Shown here: positions 55,085-63,965 of the stretch, piece by piece | How positions within the stretch are numbered: position 1 is the first letter of the stretch | How the letters are laid out: every line of letters starts with the position of its first letter | NCBI RefSeq assembly: GCF_001583495.1 | Contig: NZ_LQAQ01000073.1 | Location: forward strand, 1-64,000 | Length of the DNA stretch: 64,000 nucleotides | DNA from: Flammeovirga sp. SJP92 | GTDB taxonomy: Bacteria; Bacteroidota; Bacteroidia; Cytophagales; Flammeovirgaceae | Direction of reading: 5' to 3' | Notes under the pieces: model-generated | Database searches by the model: none | What the model saw: the letters and a program-made list of their open reading frames with translations, nothing else | Told to the model about the DNA's origin: nothing | Program-made: the position numbers and the translations under genes

Positions 55085-56063
55085 GATTGTATTTTTTTAA
55101 AATTGTAGCCAATGCAAAACTGTCTAGATCGATTTGTGTGGTACGTTTGTGTTTTTCCTTTTTACCTCTTACCGGAGCTTCTAAAAATTTAGAGAAATAC
55201 TGAATCACAATCGGTTTTCCAGAATTTCCTAACCACATTCCACCACCATCTAATCGTTGGAAGTCTTGTTCACTTAAAAGTTCATGTTGTGCCAAAGCAA
55301 TACAAGCTTCATCAACATATATTCTATAACATTCTATGATGTCAAATACCATTGCTGGTTTTCTATGCTGGTCAGCATGTAAAACGCCAACATAAGGGTC
55401 AACACCTGCTTTCATAAGTGAGAGTTCAACAAAAGAATAAAGCATTCCATACATATAGTTGAGGATGCAATTGAACATGTCTTTTGCAGGTCTAGTAGAT
55501 CGTGTAGGAAATTGCCAGTTTTTGGGCAGTACAAAATTAAGGGCTTTAAAATAACACTTGCCGCTAAATCCTTCCAAGCCTCTTAGTGTAGCTTTAATCT
55601 CACTTTTAGGAAGCGTAAAATCAATGACTTTTCTTCTTAATTTTTCGTATTCAATTTCAAGGTCCAAAAGATAGGGGTTGATGGATTTTTGTTCTTTTTC
55701 ATAATACTTCAGCAATTGAATTTGATTCAAGACTTTTGCTTCAATAATTTTCTTGATCCAATCAATGCCTTTATTGCTTTCTGCAAAAAAAGCTTGATTT
55801 CTCCGGATTGTGGCAATACTACCAAACTGTCCACTCCATACCTGACCAATGGGCTTACCGATAGCATCAAGCAGCAGCATTGGAATACTGTTTTCAATGG
55901 CCATTCGCATAGCATTAGTACTTACACTCACACCTCTAGTAAGAAAAATGCATTTTACTTTAGGAACTGCCACCAACTGTGGTGTACTATGTTGAGGTTT
56001 TACCCAAAACATTTCATCTTTTACTCCTAGGTAAGCCCCATAAGAGTCAATAAAAAGTTGCAT
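55077..56063 (-). CDS. cas1: CRISPR-associated integrase Cas1
   Basis: The frame extends to a GTG at 56102, but the ATG at 56063 gives the natural start (MQLFIDSYGAYLGVKDEMFW) and 328 residues. Metal-binding residues are in the E-G-x-(S/A)-(G/A) segment (LRGLEGFSGKCYF), the H of VGVLHADQHRKPAMVFDIIE and the downstream D/E. VSVSTNAMRMAIENSIPML is the N-terminal beta-to-helical transition. First gene of the leftward cas1-membrane protein-cas2 operon. Confidence 0.95.
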   Translation of the reverse strand: MQLFIDSYGAYLGVKDEMFWVKPQHSTPQLVAVPKVKCIFLTRGVSVSTNAMRMAIENSIPMLLLDAIGKPIGQVWSGQFGSIATIRRNQAFFAESNKGIDWIKKIIEAKVLNQIQLLKYYEKEQKSINPYLLDLEIEYEKLRRKVIDFTLPKSEIKATLRGLEGFSGKCYFKALNFVLPKNWQFPTRSTRPAKDMFNCILNYMYGMLYSFVELSLMKAGVDPYVGVLHADQHRKPAMVFDIIECYRIYVDEACIALAQHELLSEQDFQRLDGGGMWLGNSGKPIVIQYFSKFLEAPVRGKKEKHKRTTQIDLDSFALATILKKYNHE

Positions 56064-56152
56064 AGATTTTAAAGTAAAGTTTACTGTGCAGATAGGTTGC
56101 ACGGAACTGAATTATACTTGTGGTGTGTTTGATTCTAATTTTAAATAAAACT

Positions 56153-56590
56153 ATGAAAAAATATATTATATTACAAATTATAATTTTATGTTTTTCTTCG
56201 CTAGTATCAGCCCAGAATGTGTTTTACGATCAACTTTATCGTGCAGATTACTCATGGGTATACCAACGTCAATCTGATGGATCTTATAAAGAAATCAATG
56301 AGATCAATTGGAGGTTGAATATTCGTTTTACAGAAACACATGTCAGAGTGGATGATTCTGCAGATCAGAAGAAGTTTGTGTATAAAATTGATGAAATAAA
56401 GACGGAAAACAACGGTCAGAAGATTGTGGTTCAGGCTAATAACTATGGCAGTAAGTTTATACTGTACTGGGGAGAGAGTCGAGCGGGAGAGAAGGGTTGG
56501 TTTCTCACATGGTATTGGGGAGAATACGAACACTCCAATCACTTTAAATACAAGCAGGAGATGAGTATACTGAGAAAAGTATATTATTAA
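56153..56590 (+). CDS. Small secreted protein inside the CRISPR-Cas locus
   Basis: The frame opens earlier at a GTG, but the ATG at 56153 begins a clear signal peptide (MKKYIILQIIILCFSSLVSA). The mature protein has about 125 residues, aromatic and beta-rich (RADYSWVYQRQSDGSYKEIN, KGWFLTWYWGEYEH). No family recognised. It is divergent from cas1 (about 90 bp apart) and upstream of cas6 on the same strand, with 173 bp between. It is the second exported protein in this locus; a link to the cas1-cas2 membrane protein is only a positional inference. Confidence 0.6.
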   Translation: MKKYIILQIIILCFSSLVSAQNVFYDQLYRADYSWVYQRQSDGSYKEINEINWRLNIRFTETHVRVDDSADQKKFVYKIDEIKTENNGQKIVVQANNYGSKFILYWGESRAGEKGWFLTWYWGEYEHSNHFKYKQEMSILRKVYY

Positions 56591-56677
56591 AATAGAAGTA
56601 TACAATGATTGTAATAAATGTTAATAATGTGAAAATTTGTTTAGTGTATTGTTATATTCACTTGTAACTTTTTAAGT

Positions 56678-56696
56678 GTTGCATTAATAATGCAAC
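56678..56696. promoter_or_regulatory. Perfect 19-nt palindrome upstream of cas6
   Basis: GTTGCATTA-A-TAATGCAAC lies 67 bp before the cas6 ATG, in the 173-bp gap after the secreted-protein gene. It is a candidate operator of the effector operon, or a hairpin ending the upstream gene (a T-run follows about 10 bp later). Which one cannot be decided from sequence. Confidence 0.5.
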
Positions 56697-56763
56697 TAAA
56701 TGCTACAGATTTTTTAAACAATTTTTTTGCTAAACTTCTACCTAAAACTAATACACATGTATT

Positions 56764-57435
56764 ATGCAAAAGCTGAAAATATTAAAAGTGCAATTTGATG
56801 CACAGATAGCTCCATATGAAGTGCCAGCTTTCAGAGGGGCAATAGCCGCTAAAGTTCCTAGAGATTCAGTCTTATACCATAATCATGACGGAGAAAAATT
56901 ACGTTATGGTTATCCACTAATTCAATACAAACGTATTGGACGCAATCCTACTATTGTCTGTGTAGGCGAGGGTGTAGATGAAATCCATAAGTTTTTTGAA
57001 AATAAGGATTGGGGTGTGGAGATTTCTGGGAGGAGGTTGGAGATGAAAATCAAAGACCTTGATGTAAAGCACCTAACGATGCAGGTCTGGGACCAAGACT
57101 TCTATTACAGAATTACAAACTGGCTTCCTCTAGGTGCTGAGGCGTTCAGAGAATATCTTGGTATGTCCACTCAAGAGGAACAGATTCGATTTCTTGAAAC
57201 AAAGTTGATTGGCAACATCATTTCAATGGCAAAGGGTATCAATTGGACAATTGATAAACAAATTCGAGTAAAAATTAAAGAAATTGAAAGTATAAAATCA
57301 ATAAAATTTAAGCAAACAAAACTGTTGTCTTTCAGCTTAAACTTTTCTACCAATGTTTTTATACCTCATCATTTAGGGTTGGGTAGAAAGGCAGGCTTTG
57401 GACATGGCATTATTAGAAAGCAAAACAATAATTAA
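56764..57435 (+). CDS. cas6: CRISPR RNA endonuclease Cas6
   Basis: 223 residues. It cuts pre-crRNA within repeats to release crRNAs with an 8-nt 5' handle. The N-terminal ferredoxin-like half has FRGAIAAKV and the YGYPLIQYKRIGRNP strand. The C-terminal glycine-rich RNA-binding loop is HLGLGRKAGFGHGIIRK (about 203-219). His-containing segments near YHNHDGEK are possible catalytic positions. It starts the rightward effector operon, 3 bp before cas10. Confidence 0.88.
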   Translation: MQKLKILKVQFDAQIAPYEVPAFRGAIAAKVPRDSVLYHNHDGEKLRYGYPLIQYKRIGRNPTIVCVGEGVDEIHKFFENKDWGVEISGRRLEMKIKDLDVKHLTMQVWDQDFYYRITNWLPLGAEAFREYLGMSTQEEQIRFLETKLIGNIISMAKGINWTIDKQIRVKIKEIESIKSIKFKQTKLLSFSLNFSTNVFIPHHLGLGRKAGFGHGIIRKQNNN

Positions 57436-57438
57436 TAT

Positions 57439-59994
57439 ATGATACAATCAGAAAGTAGCGAATTGTATTTATATAGTTTATGGAAGGGAATCAAGTCTAG
57501 AGATAGTGAATGTGCAAAATTGATAGAAACAAAATGTAGGCATTCAAATCTTAAGCTTGATGAAGACCGTGAATTATCAATCATTTACAATGAAGCTACA
57601 AGAATGGCTTATGGGAAAAGTAAGTCTAACTCTTCACAGCAAAAAGTGAGAAATATTTTTGACAATATTCATGTTAAAAATAAGCAAAGCTTATATGAAA
57701 ACTATTATAATTTTGAATCTCTAAATTTCACATCTTTATCAGAAGACAATAAAAGTATTTTTCCTAACCAAGTAAAAAAGGAAAGCAGCGATAAAGAAGT
57801 CTGGAAAAACTTTAGAGAAGAAGGAATAGATAGAATAGAAAATGGAAGCAAACCAAGGGTAGTTGCTGAAATTATTCAGCATTTATCAAAAAAATACACT
57901 TGGTGTTTACCTGCTTATTCTACTTCTGCTGCAATGAGTTTTTATGAGTACGAAAAGTCAAAAACAGCATTCTTCTTATCTCTTTATAAATACCTCAATG
58001 AGAAAAATTTAAAGTTTGAAGATTTAAGTGAGTCAGAAGAACCATACTTAATGCTGTGTGGAGATGTTTCTGGAATTCAGAAGTTTATCTATAATATTTA
58101 TTCAAGAAAAGCATCTAAAAGTTTAAAAGGGCGTTCTTTTTATCTTCACCTTTTAGTAGAAACCATAATCGATCATATTTTATCGGATGTTGCTATTGAC
58201 CTGCATTTACCAAATATTATTTATGCATCTGGAGGAAAGTTTTATTTACTATTACCCAATTTACCAAAAGTAAAAGAAGCTTTAGGTAGAATTGAGAAGG
58301 AAATTGTAACACGAATTTTCAATAAGCATAAAACGGATTTATATGTATGCTTAGGTTATGTATCTTTTGGTATTAATAAAGATGCTGAGGTCTTTTCGTC
58401 TTACCAAGATAGCTTAAGAAAGGTAAATTCTTTTTCTACTTTATGGGGTGCGACCTCAAATGAAGCGGCAAAGAAGAAAAGTAAACGCTTTGAACATTTA
58501 TTTACTAATGCTGAACCTATAATAGATAATGGTCAAGATAAAGTGGTAGGTGGTTTTGATGCTTTTTTTGGAAAAAATGGAATTGCCACCAGTGATGCAA
58601 TAAATGATGGTTCAACAACAACTCGTTGTGTAGTAACAGGTGACCCCGTACCCAGAAAGAAAGAATATGAATTAGATAAGTTTGATGAGAAGAGTTCCGA
58701 AAAACTTTATGCGACTAAAGCTGTTTTAGAACAAATTCAGTTAGGAAGTACACTCCAAGAATCTCAGTTTATATTAAGTGGCGAGTCGAAGGAGTCAACT
58801 TCAATAAAAAATGCCATTGATCCTTTAGGGATTGGCGAAATGTTACAAGTATTTAATAAAGAGAAGCAACTATTTGCATCTATAGATCCTGATTATGACG
58901 GAATCATTAGGCTGAAATCAATTAATGATATCCTATTTCTTTCCAAAATGAAAGGAGGAGATCAAATGATTAAAAATCTTTCAAGAGGATTTACCTTATA
59001 TGGAGGTAATAAACAAGCCCAAACAATCAATGGAAAAGGGAAAACTAGACCCAAAACATTTGATGAATTGGCAGGCAGTGAGGTAGATGATTTCGATGTT
59101 CAGCATATCGGTTACAAGAGATTGGGTGTCTTAAGAATGGATGTAGATAACCTAGGGCAAATTTTTATTAAAGGTTTGCAAAATGAAGATCAATCTTTTG
59201 CTTCTTATTCTTTCTTGTCAGGCCAGTTAGATTTGTTCTTTAGTGGCTATCTTAATGCGATTAGAGATAGTGGTATTACCAATCAAGGAGAGCGATATGA
59301 AGACTGGGTAAATATCATTTATTCGGGTGGTGACGATGTGTTTGCTGTGGGTAGATGGGATATGTTATTATCGTTTGCAAAGAGAGTAAGAAGTGATTTT
59401 AGGAAATTTGTTGGAGGAAGAGAAGACATATCCCTATCTGCGGGAGTTGCTGCAGTAGGTGGTAAATTCCCAATAAGTAAAGCTGCAGATATGGCAGGTG
59501 ATGCTGAAAGCAAGGCAAAGAAATTCAATAGTGAAGCTAAAAATGCTTTCTCTTTAATGATACATGGTATTGCTGAAGATAACTCTCTAAATGAAATAGT
59601 TAAAGATCATATTTCGGGTGATACTTTTAGCTGGGATAAAGAATATGACTTTGTAGAAGTACTTGCTGAAGATTTAGAAGAACGTCTACAATCTGGTTTG
59701 GCAAAGGGACTTTTAGGTAAACTTACTTATTACAGGATTCTCAAAAACGAGAACAAGCTAGATTGGTGGTGGCTTTCTGCTTATCACTTTTCGCAATTAG
59801 AAAAGAAAGCATCAAATGCTGAAGCGACTTTACTTGAAGCTCTTAAAAAAGCATTAGTAACAGGGAAATTTGAAATGAACTCTATTTCCAATGAAAATAT
59901 TAATATCAATTACCAAGCATCAACAAAAGAAAGAATGCTTGATTTGATAAATGCTTCTTTACGTATTGCAGATTTGAAGAATAGAAATAATTAA
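57439..59994 (+). CDS. cas10: Cas10/Csm1, HD nuclease lost, cyclase GGDD intact
   Basis: 851 residues; large subunit of the type III-A complex and, by family, the synthase of cyclic oligoadenylates on target-RNA binding. Palm-1 signature CGDVSGIQKFIYNIYSRKAS near 207, then linker. The catalytic palm has LRMDVDNLGQ at about 567-573 and GGDD at residues 630-633 in YSGGDDVFAVG. SAGVAAVGGKFPISKAADMA is the usual following helix. The N-terminal HD motif is absent: the expected LHD position reads LYLYSLWKGIKSR, and the later Y.H....A helix has Y-E-Y-E. Only one Cys (TTRCVVTGDP) remains of the zinc ribbon. ssDNase activity is therefore probably lost. Confidence 0.92.
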   Translation: MIQSESSELYLYSLWKGIKSRDSECAKLIETKCRHSNLKLDEDRELSIIYNEATRMAYGKSKSNSSQQKVRNIFDNIHVKNKQSLYENYYNFESLNFTSLSEDNKSIFPNQVKKESSDKEVWKNFREEGIDRIENGSKPRVVAEIIQHLSKKYTWCLPAYSTSAAMSFYEYEKSKTAFFLSLYKYLNEKNLKFEDLSESEEPYLMLCGDVSGIQKFIYNIYSRKASKSLKGRSFYLHLLVETIIDHILSDVAIDLHLPNIIYASGGKFYLLLPNLPKVKEALGRIEKEIVTRIFNKHKTDLYVCLGYVSFGINKDAEVFSSYQDSLRKVNSFSTLWGATSNEAAKKKSKRFEHLFTNAEPIIDNGQDKVVGGFDAFFGKNGIATSDAINDGSTTTRCVVTGDPVPRKKEYELDKFDEKSSEKLYATKAVLEQIQLGSTLQESQFILSGESKESTSIKNAIDPLGIGEMLQVFNKEKQLFASIDPDYDGIIRLKSINDILFLSKMKGGDQMIKNLSRGFTLYGGNKQAQTINGKGKTRPKTFDELAGSEVDDFDVQHIGYKRLGVLRMDVDNLGQIFIKGLQNEDQSFASYSFLSGQLDLFFSGYLNAIRDSGITNQGERYEDWVNIIYSGGDDVFAVGRWDMLLSFAKRVRSDFRKFVGGREDISLSAGVAAVGGKFPISKAADMAGDAESKAKKFNSEAKNAFSLMIHGIAEDNSLNEIVKDHISGDTFSWDKEYDFVEVLAEDLEERLQSGLAKGLLGKLTYYRILKNENKLDWWWLSAYHFSQLEKKASNAEATLLEALKKALVTGKFEMNSISNENININYQASTKERMLDLINASLRIADLKNRNN

Positions 59995-60004
59995 AAAATA
60001 TATC

Positions 60005-60412
60005 ATGTCTAATATTAATGAAATAAAATCCTCATGGATTAAAGAAGGAATGGACCGTGAAGCGGTAAAATTTGCCGAAACTTTAGCTAAAGAACTTGTA
60101 GATCTAAATGATCGAGGTTTTACAGGTAGAAATGCAATGACAACATCACAAGTCAGAAATTTTTTTGGGGAAGTTAGGAGAATACAAATGAAAGGTTCTA
60201 ATCAGAACCAAAGTGATTTTTATATGTTACAACCAAAACTAGCTTACGCTGTTGCTCGTGTAGGTAATAGAAATGCAAAGATTAATAAGTTTCAAGAAGT
60301 AACCAATCAACTCCTAAATTTTGTAGATCCTAAAAATGTAGCTGAGTATGATAATTTGGTTTCGTTTTTAGAAGCTGTGGTAGCTTATCATAAAGCAAAT
60401 AACGGTAAATAA
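60005..60412 (+). CDS. csm2: Csm2, small subunit of type III-A complex
   Basis: 135 residues. All-helical Csm2 with the family core MTTSQVRNFFGEVRRIQ and the LQPKLAYAVARVG helix, ending in an FLEAVVAYHK helix. It lies 10 bp after cas10. Together with Csm3-Csm5 it identifies the system as subtype III-A rather than III-B or III-D. Confidence 0.9.
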   Translation: MSNINEIKSSWIKEGMDREAVKFAETLAKELVDLNDRGFTGRNAMTTSQVRNFFGEVRRIQMKGSNQNQSDFYMLQPKLAYAVARVGNRNAKINKFQEVTNQLLNFVDPKNVAEYDNLVSFLEAVVAYHKANNGK

Positions 60413-60438
60413 CTCAACAAAAAATATTTATACAAAAG

Positions 60439-61188
60439 ATGGCAAAGAAATTAGTTAAAAAGATTATCATCAAAGGTAATATTGAAGCAAAAACAGGTCT
60501 ACATATTGGAGGTTCTAATTTAAACTTACAAATCGGTGGTGTTGACTCAGCAATTGTGAAAAACCCGCTAACCGATAAACCTTATATTCCAGGAAGCTCA
60601 TTAAAAGGAAAAATCCGTTCACTACTAGAACAAACGAATGGTTTGATTGGAGGAGCACAGGGCAAACAAATACAACATGGTCCAAGTAAAAAAGGTAAAG
60701 TAGCTGAAGTTTTTGGAAGAACAGATAATGAAGGGAATTCAGGTAATATTCCTTCGAGAGTTATTTTTAGAGATTGCGAGCTAATTGATGAAGAGGAAGT
60801 TCTAAAAAACAATAAAAATACAGATTTACCATATACTGAGGTAAAGACTGAAATTGTGATGGATAGAATTACAGCAGCGGCTACACCTAGACAGTTAGAA
60901 CGTGTGCCTGCTGGGACTACTTTTGATCTTGAATTAGTCATAAATATTTATGAAGGTCATGAAGTTTATTCAGAAAGATCAGAAGAGGAAACTGTTCAAC
61001 TAATCTTTGGAGGATTACAACTTTTACAAGATGACTATATTGGAGGAAGTGGTTCAAGAGGAAGTGGTCAAATCAAATTCAATATAGAACAAGTTTTGGA
61101 AAGAGATATTGAAACTTATTATGGAAAAGCAGATGCTTCAGATGTTGATTATACAACAGTAGCATTACCAGATAGTTTAAAAGCATAA
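60439..61188 (+). CDS. csm3: Csm3, backbone RNase subunit
   Basis: 249 residues, RAMP fold. Lines the crRNA and cuts the bound target RNA at 6-nt intervals. LHIGGSNLNLQIGGVDSAIV contains the catalytic Asp36 in the conserved GG-(A/V)-D-x-x-(V/I) position, followed by PYIPGSSLKGKIRSLLE. The thumb-like insertion has PSRVIFRDCEL and EIVMDRITAAATPRQLE. The glycine-rich GGSGSRGSG loop is near the C-terminus. All expected motifs are present. Confidence 0.95.
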   Translation: MAKKLVKKIIIKGNIEAKTGLHIGGSNLNLQIGGVDSAIVKNPLTDKPYIPGSSLKGKIRSLLEQTNGLIGGAQGKQIQHGPSKKGKVAEVFGRTDNEGNSGNIPSRVIFRDCELIDEEEVLKNNKNTDLPYTEVKTEIVMDRITAAATPRQLERVPAGTTFDLELVINIYEGHEVYSERSEEETVQLIFGGLQLLQDDYIGGSGSRGSGQIKFNIEQVLERDIETYYGKADASDVDYTTVALPDSLKA

Positions 61189-61247
61189 TTACCAATAATC
61201 AATAGAGGTTTATACTCTATTGGTTATTCTTTAGAATAAAAACAGGT

Positions 61248-62345
61248 ATGTTAAGAGTCTATAAATTACATTTTTCAACTCCTTTACATTTATCGGATGA
61301 ATCAGAAGGATATGATAAATCTCAAAGTTTGCTTCATTCTGATACTTTGCACGCCGCAATTATGAGTACTTATGCTCTATTAGGTAAAACAGAAGCTATC
61401 CCTCATGATGGAGTTCCTCCCTTTACAATAAGTTCTTTATTTCCTTTTGCTCAAGCTGAAGAAAATAAAGAAACAACATATTTTTTACCAAAACCATTTA
61501 AACCTTTCAACCCGAATAAACTATCAGAAGAAGAAGCAAAAAAGATAAAAAAGATAGAGTGGATTGAATTATCCTTGTTCAAACAACTGATAGGTGAGAA
61601 AGGATTGGCAATCGAGAAAGATTATATCCATAAAGGAAAATTCCTAGCCAAATGTAAAATAGGAAAAGTGATGGATACAGAAATGTCTCAAAGAGTTGTT
61701 ATACGAAGAGATCGAACAGCTACAGGTATAGATAATGTTTCTCAGGTGTTTGGAGGGTTTAGTGTACCGGAAAAAGTAGCACCTGATCAAGAAACAACAC
61801 CTTTTTATATTGAAAAACTAAGATTTTCAAAAGGTAGTGGGTTGTACTTTATTTATGAAGGAGATGAAAAGAATAGTTCACTATTTGAAACTGCTCTTCA
61901 ATTATTAGGAGATGAAGGCATAGGAACAGATCGAAATGTAGGAATGGGTAAATTTTCATTTGAGAAAGTCGATTTGAAGAGTGAGAAGGTTTGGGATCAT
62001 TGGGACACTATGTGCCAATTGAAGTCAGATTATTCAGTGACATTATCCTTATACTGTCCGAAAGATGAAGAGGAATTATCCAAAGCACTTGAGGGAGCGA
62101 AATACAACTTAATAAAAAGAGGGGGATATATAACCACGGAGCCTTTTAATGCCTTACGAAAAAGAGAAGTTTACATGTTTGCTGAAGGCAGTGTTTTTAG
62201 ATTTACTCCAAATGAAGTAAGAGGGAAATCTGTAAATCTTCAACCTGATATTACAAAGCTTGAAGAATATACCAATACTACAGCACACCCAATATGGCGT
62301 GTTGGCAAAGCAATGTTATTACCAATAGTCCCTGAAGTAAGATGA
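61248..62345 (+). CDS. csm4: Csm4, 5'-handle-binding RAMP subunit
   Basis: 365 residues. Caps the crRNA 5' end and contacts Cas10. N-terminal strand YKLHFSTPLHLSDE with the S-(D)-T-L-H-A-A-I motif (LLHSDTLHAAIMSTY). Central MSQRVVIRRDRTATGI and the glycine-rich EGIGTDRNVGMGKFSF, then an ITTEPFNALRKREVYMFAEG C-terminal domain. It ends overlapping the csm5 start by 4 bp (ATGA). Confidence 0.93.
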   Translation: MLRVYKLHFSTPLHLSDESEGYDKSQSLLHSDTLHAAIMSTYALLGKTEAIPHDGVPPFTISSLFPFAQAEENKETTYFLPKPFKPFNPNKLSEEEAKKIKKIEWIELSLFKQLIGEKGLAIEKDYIHKGKFLAKCKIGKVMDTEMSQRVVIRRDRTATGIDNVSQVFGGFSVPEKVAPDQETTPFYIEKLRFSKGSGLYFIYEGDEKNSSLFETALQLLGDEGIGTDRNVGMGKFSFEKVDLKSEKVWDHWDTMCQLKSDYSVTLSLYCPKDEEELSKALEGAKYNLIKRGGYITTEPFNALRKREVYMFAEGSVFRFTPNEVRGKSVNLQPDITKLEEYTNTTAHPIWRVGKAMLLPIVPEVR

Positions 62346-63964
62346 ATACAGAATACAATCAAAATTATCAACTAGATATTGAAGCTGTTACTCCTGTTTA
62401 CGTTGGAGCAGGGAAGGAAAAAGATTGGATGAAAGATTATGAATTCATCTATGATGATGGGTTTGTGTATGTTCTTGATCTTGAAAAGCTTTACAGTATT
62501 ACATCGGATCTTAAAGAAATTCAAAGGATTAGTTCTCTAATTGTTGATAAAAAATTGACTTCTTATTTAAAACAACAAAGCATTGATTTAAATAGTATTT
62601 CAAAATATGTATTTGAATTAGAGACGGGTTTACCTAGTAAAGAAATAAAAACATTTATTAGAAATGGAATGGGTAAAACTTATTTACCAGGATCTTCAAT
62701 AAAAGGAGCTGTTAAAAGTGTCTTGTTTAATGAACTGTATAAAAAATATAGTCAAAATGGACAAAATACAGTAAAGGTTTCTACAGATATGTTTCTCAAG
62801 AATAAAAGAGAAAAAGCATGGAGAGAAATTGAAGAAAATACTTTTGGTAAAATCAATACTAGTCTTGGGAGATTATTAAGAATAACTGATGGCGAATTTA
62901 ATCATACCAAATTAATGCCCTCAAAGATTAACAATAGATATGGTGATGATTTAGATCAAGGTTGGAAACATGCTTTAGATGAAAATGGAGAGTATTTTGA
63001 CCCTGTAAAGTTTGTGACAATTCAAGAGGTAATGCCAATTGGTGAGAAAAGTAGTGTGCGATTTTCATTCGCTGAAAAACTACTATCCAATTTTGAATAT
63101 TACGCGCCAAATAACTCGACTACTTATAAAAAACAAAGATATCTTTTTCCTAATTCAAAAGATAAGTTAGCCAGCTTATTCAAAATTATCAATAGGTATA
63201 CTAAAGAATTTATTTTAAAGGAAATTGACTATTTTGAAGATGAAAGTACTGATTATCATAATAAAGAGACAAGTCAGCTTATTGAATCTTTCAGATTGAT
63301 TTTAAAGAAAATACCCAATGATAATTCATATGCTATTTTAAGGATGTCGGCAGGAAGTTCTTTTCATGGAATGACCGGAGACTGGAGGTTTAATAGCCAT
63401 TTAGAAACCTTAGAACAAGGGAAAGAAGATCATCTTAATTTAGTTTATAATGTTCATAGTAGAACCAAAGAAAAAGCATTATATAAATCAAGAAAATTCA
63501 TTTTCAGTGAAGGAACTTTAGATGAATATGAATTTTATCCTCCGGGTTTTATAAAGCTATCTTCTCCTGACTTAACAATAACAAAAGAGACAGAACAAGT
63601 AATTGAAAAACAGGAAGAGAACTTTATTGAAGCAACAAAAAAAGTAGATGAAATAGAAAAAGAAGAACCTGTTATAAAAGAAGCAATAGTAGTAGAAGAA
63701 GATAAAAAAACGGTTGTAAATATACCTTCTCTGGGGCAAGAACTAGCTTCAAATATACAGGTCAAAGTTTCAATTAAAAAAGTTGGGACACCGCATTCGG
63801 AAGTATGTTTAATGATTGATGGTGAAGTACATCAGTTTAAAATGTCAGGCACAAAGAAAATGAAAAAAGAAAAGTCTGACATAGCTGAAGGTGATGAAGT
63901 ACTTGTAGAATTAACTGTTAAAGAAGGTAGTATTCGGATGTCTAAATATATAGGGTTAAAATAA
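62342..63964 (+). CDS. csm5: Csm5 with C-terminal linker and extra small domain
   Basis: 540 residues, well above the usual ~350-400 for this RAMP subunit, which binds the crRNA 3' end. The RAMP core covers about 1-400: LDIEAVTPVYVGAGKEKDW, KTYLPGSSIKGAVKSVLFNE, PIGEKSSVRFSFAEKL, and the AGSSFHGMTGDWR segment. After PPGFIKL (about 400) comes an acidic linker (405-460, rich in E and K). A domain of about 75 residues follows (465-540) with alternating strands (QVKVSIKKVGTP, EVCLMIDGEVHQF, GDEVLVELTVKEG), reminiscent of OB-fold/S1-like barrels, but the fold is uncertain. Downstream gene starts 1 bp after the stop. Confidence 0.9.
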   Translation: MNTEYNQNYQLDIEAVTPVYVGAGKEKDWMKDYEFIYDDGFVYVLDLEKLYSITSDLKEIQRISSLIVDKKLTSYLKQQSIDLNSISKYVFELETGLPSKEIKTFIRNGMGKTYLPGSSIKGAVKSVLFNELYKKYSQNGQNTVKVSTDMFLKNKREKAWREIEENTFGKINTSLGRLLRITDGEFNHTKLMPSKINNRYGDDLDQGWKHALDENGEYFDPVKFVTIQEVMPIGEKSSVRFSFAEKLLSNFEYYAPNNSTTYKKQRYLFPNSKDKLASLFKIINRYTKEFILKEIDYFEDESTDYHNKETSQLIESFRLILKKIPNDNSYAILRMSAGSSFHGMTGDWRFNSHLETLEQGKEDHLNLVYNVHSRTKEKALYKSRKFIFSEGTLDEYEFYPPGFIKLSSPDLTITKETEQVIEKQEENFIEATKKVDEIEKEEPVIKEAIVVEEDKKTVVNIPSLGQELASNIQVKVSIKKVGTPHSEVCLMIDGEVHQFKMSGTKKMKKEKSDIAEGDEVLVELTVKEGSIRMSKYIGLK

Positions 63965-63965
63965 T

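Noticed and set aside
55077-63964. A reverse transcriptase fused to Cas1 or separate in the locus
   Set aside because: Cas1 has normal length and no RT motif (YADD-like) was seen in any gene of the locus.
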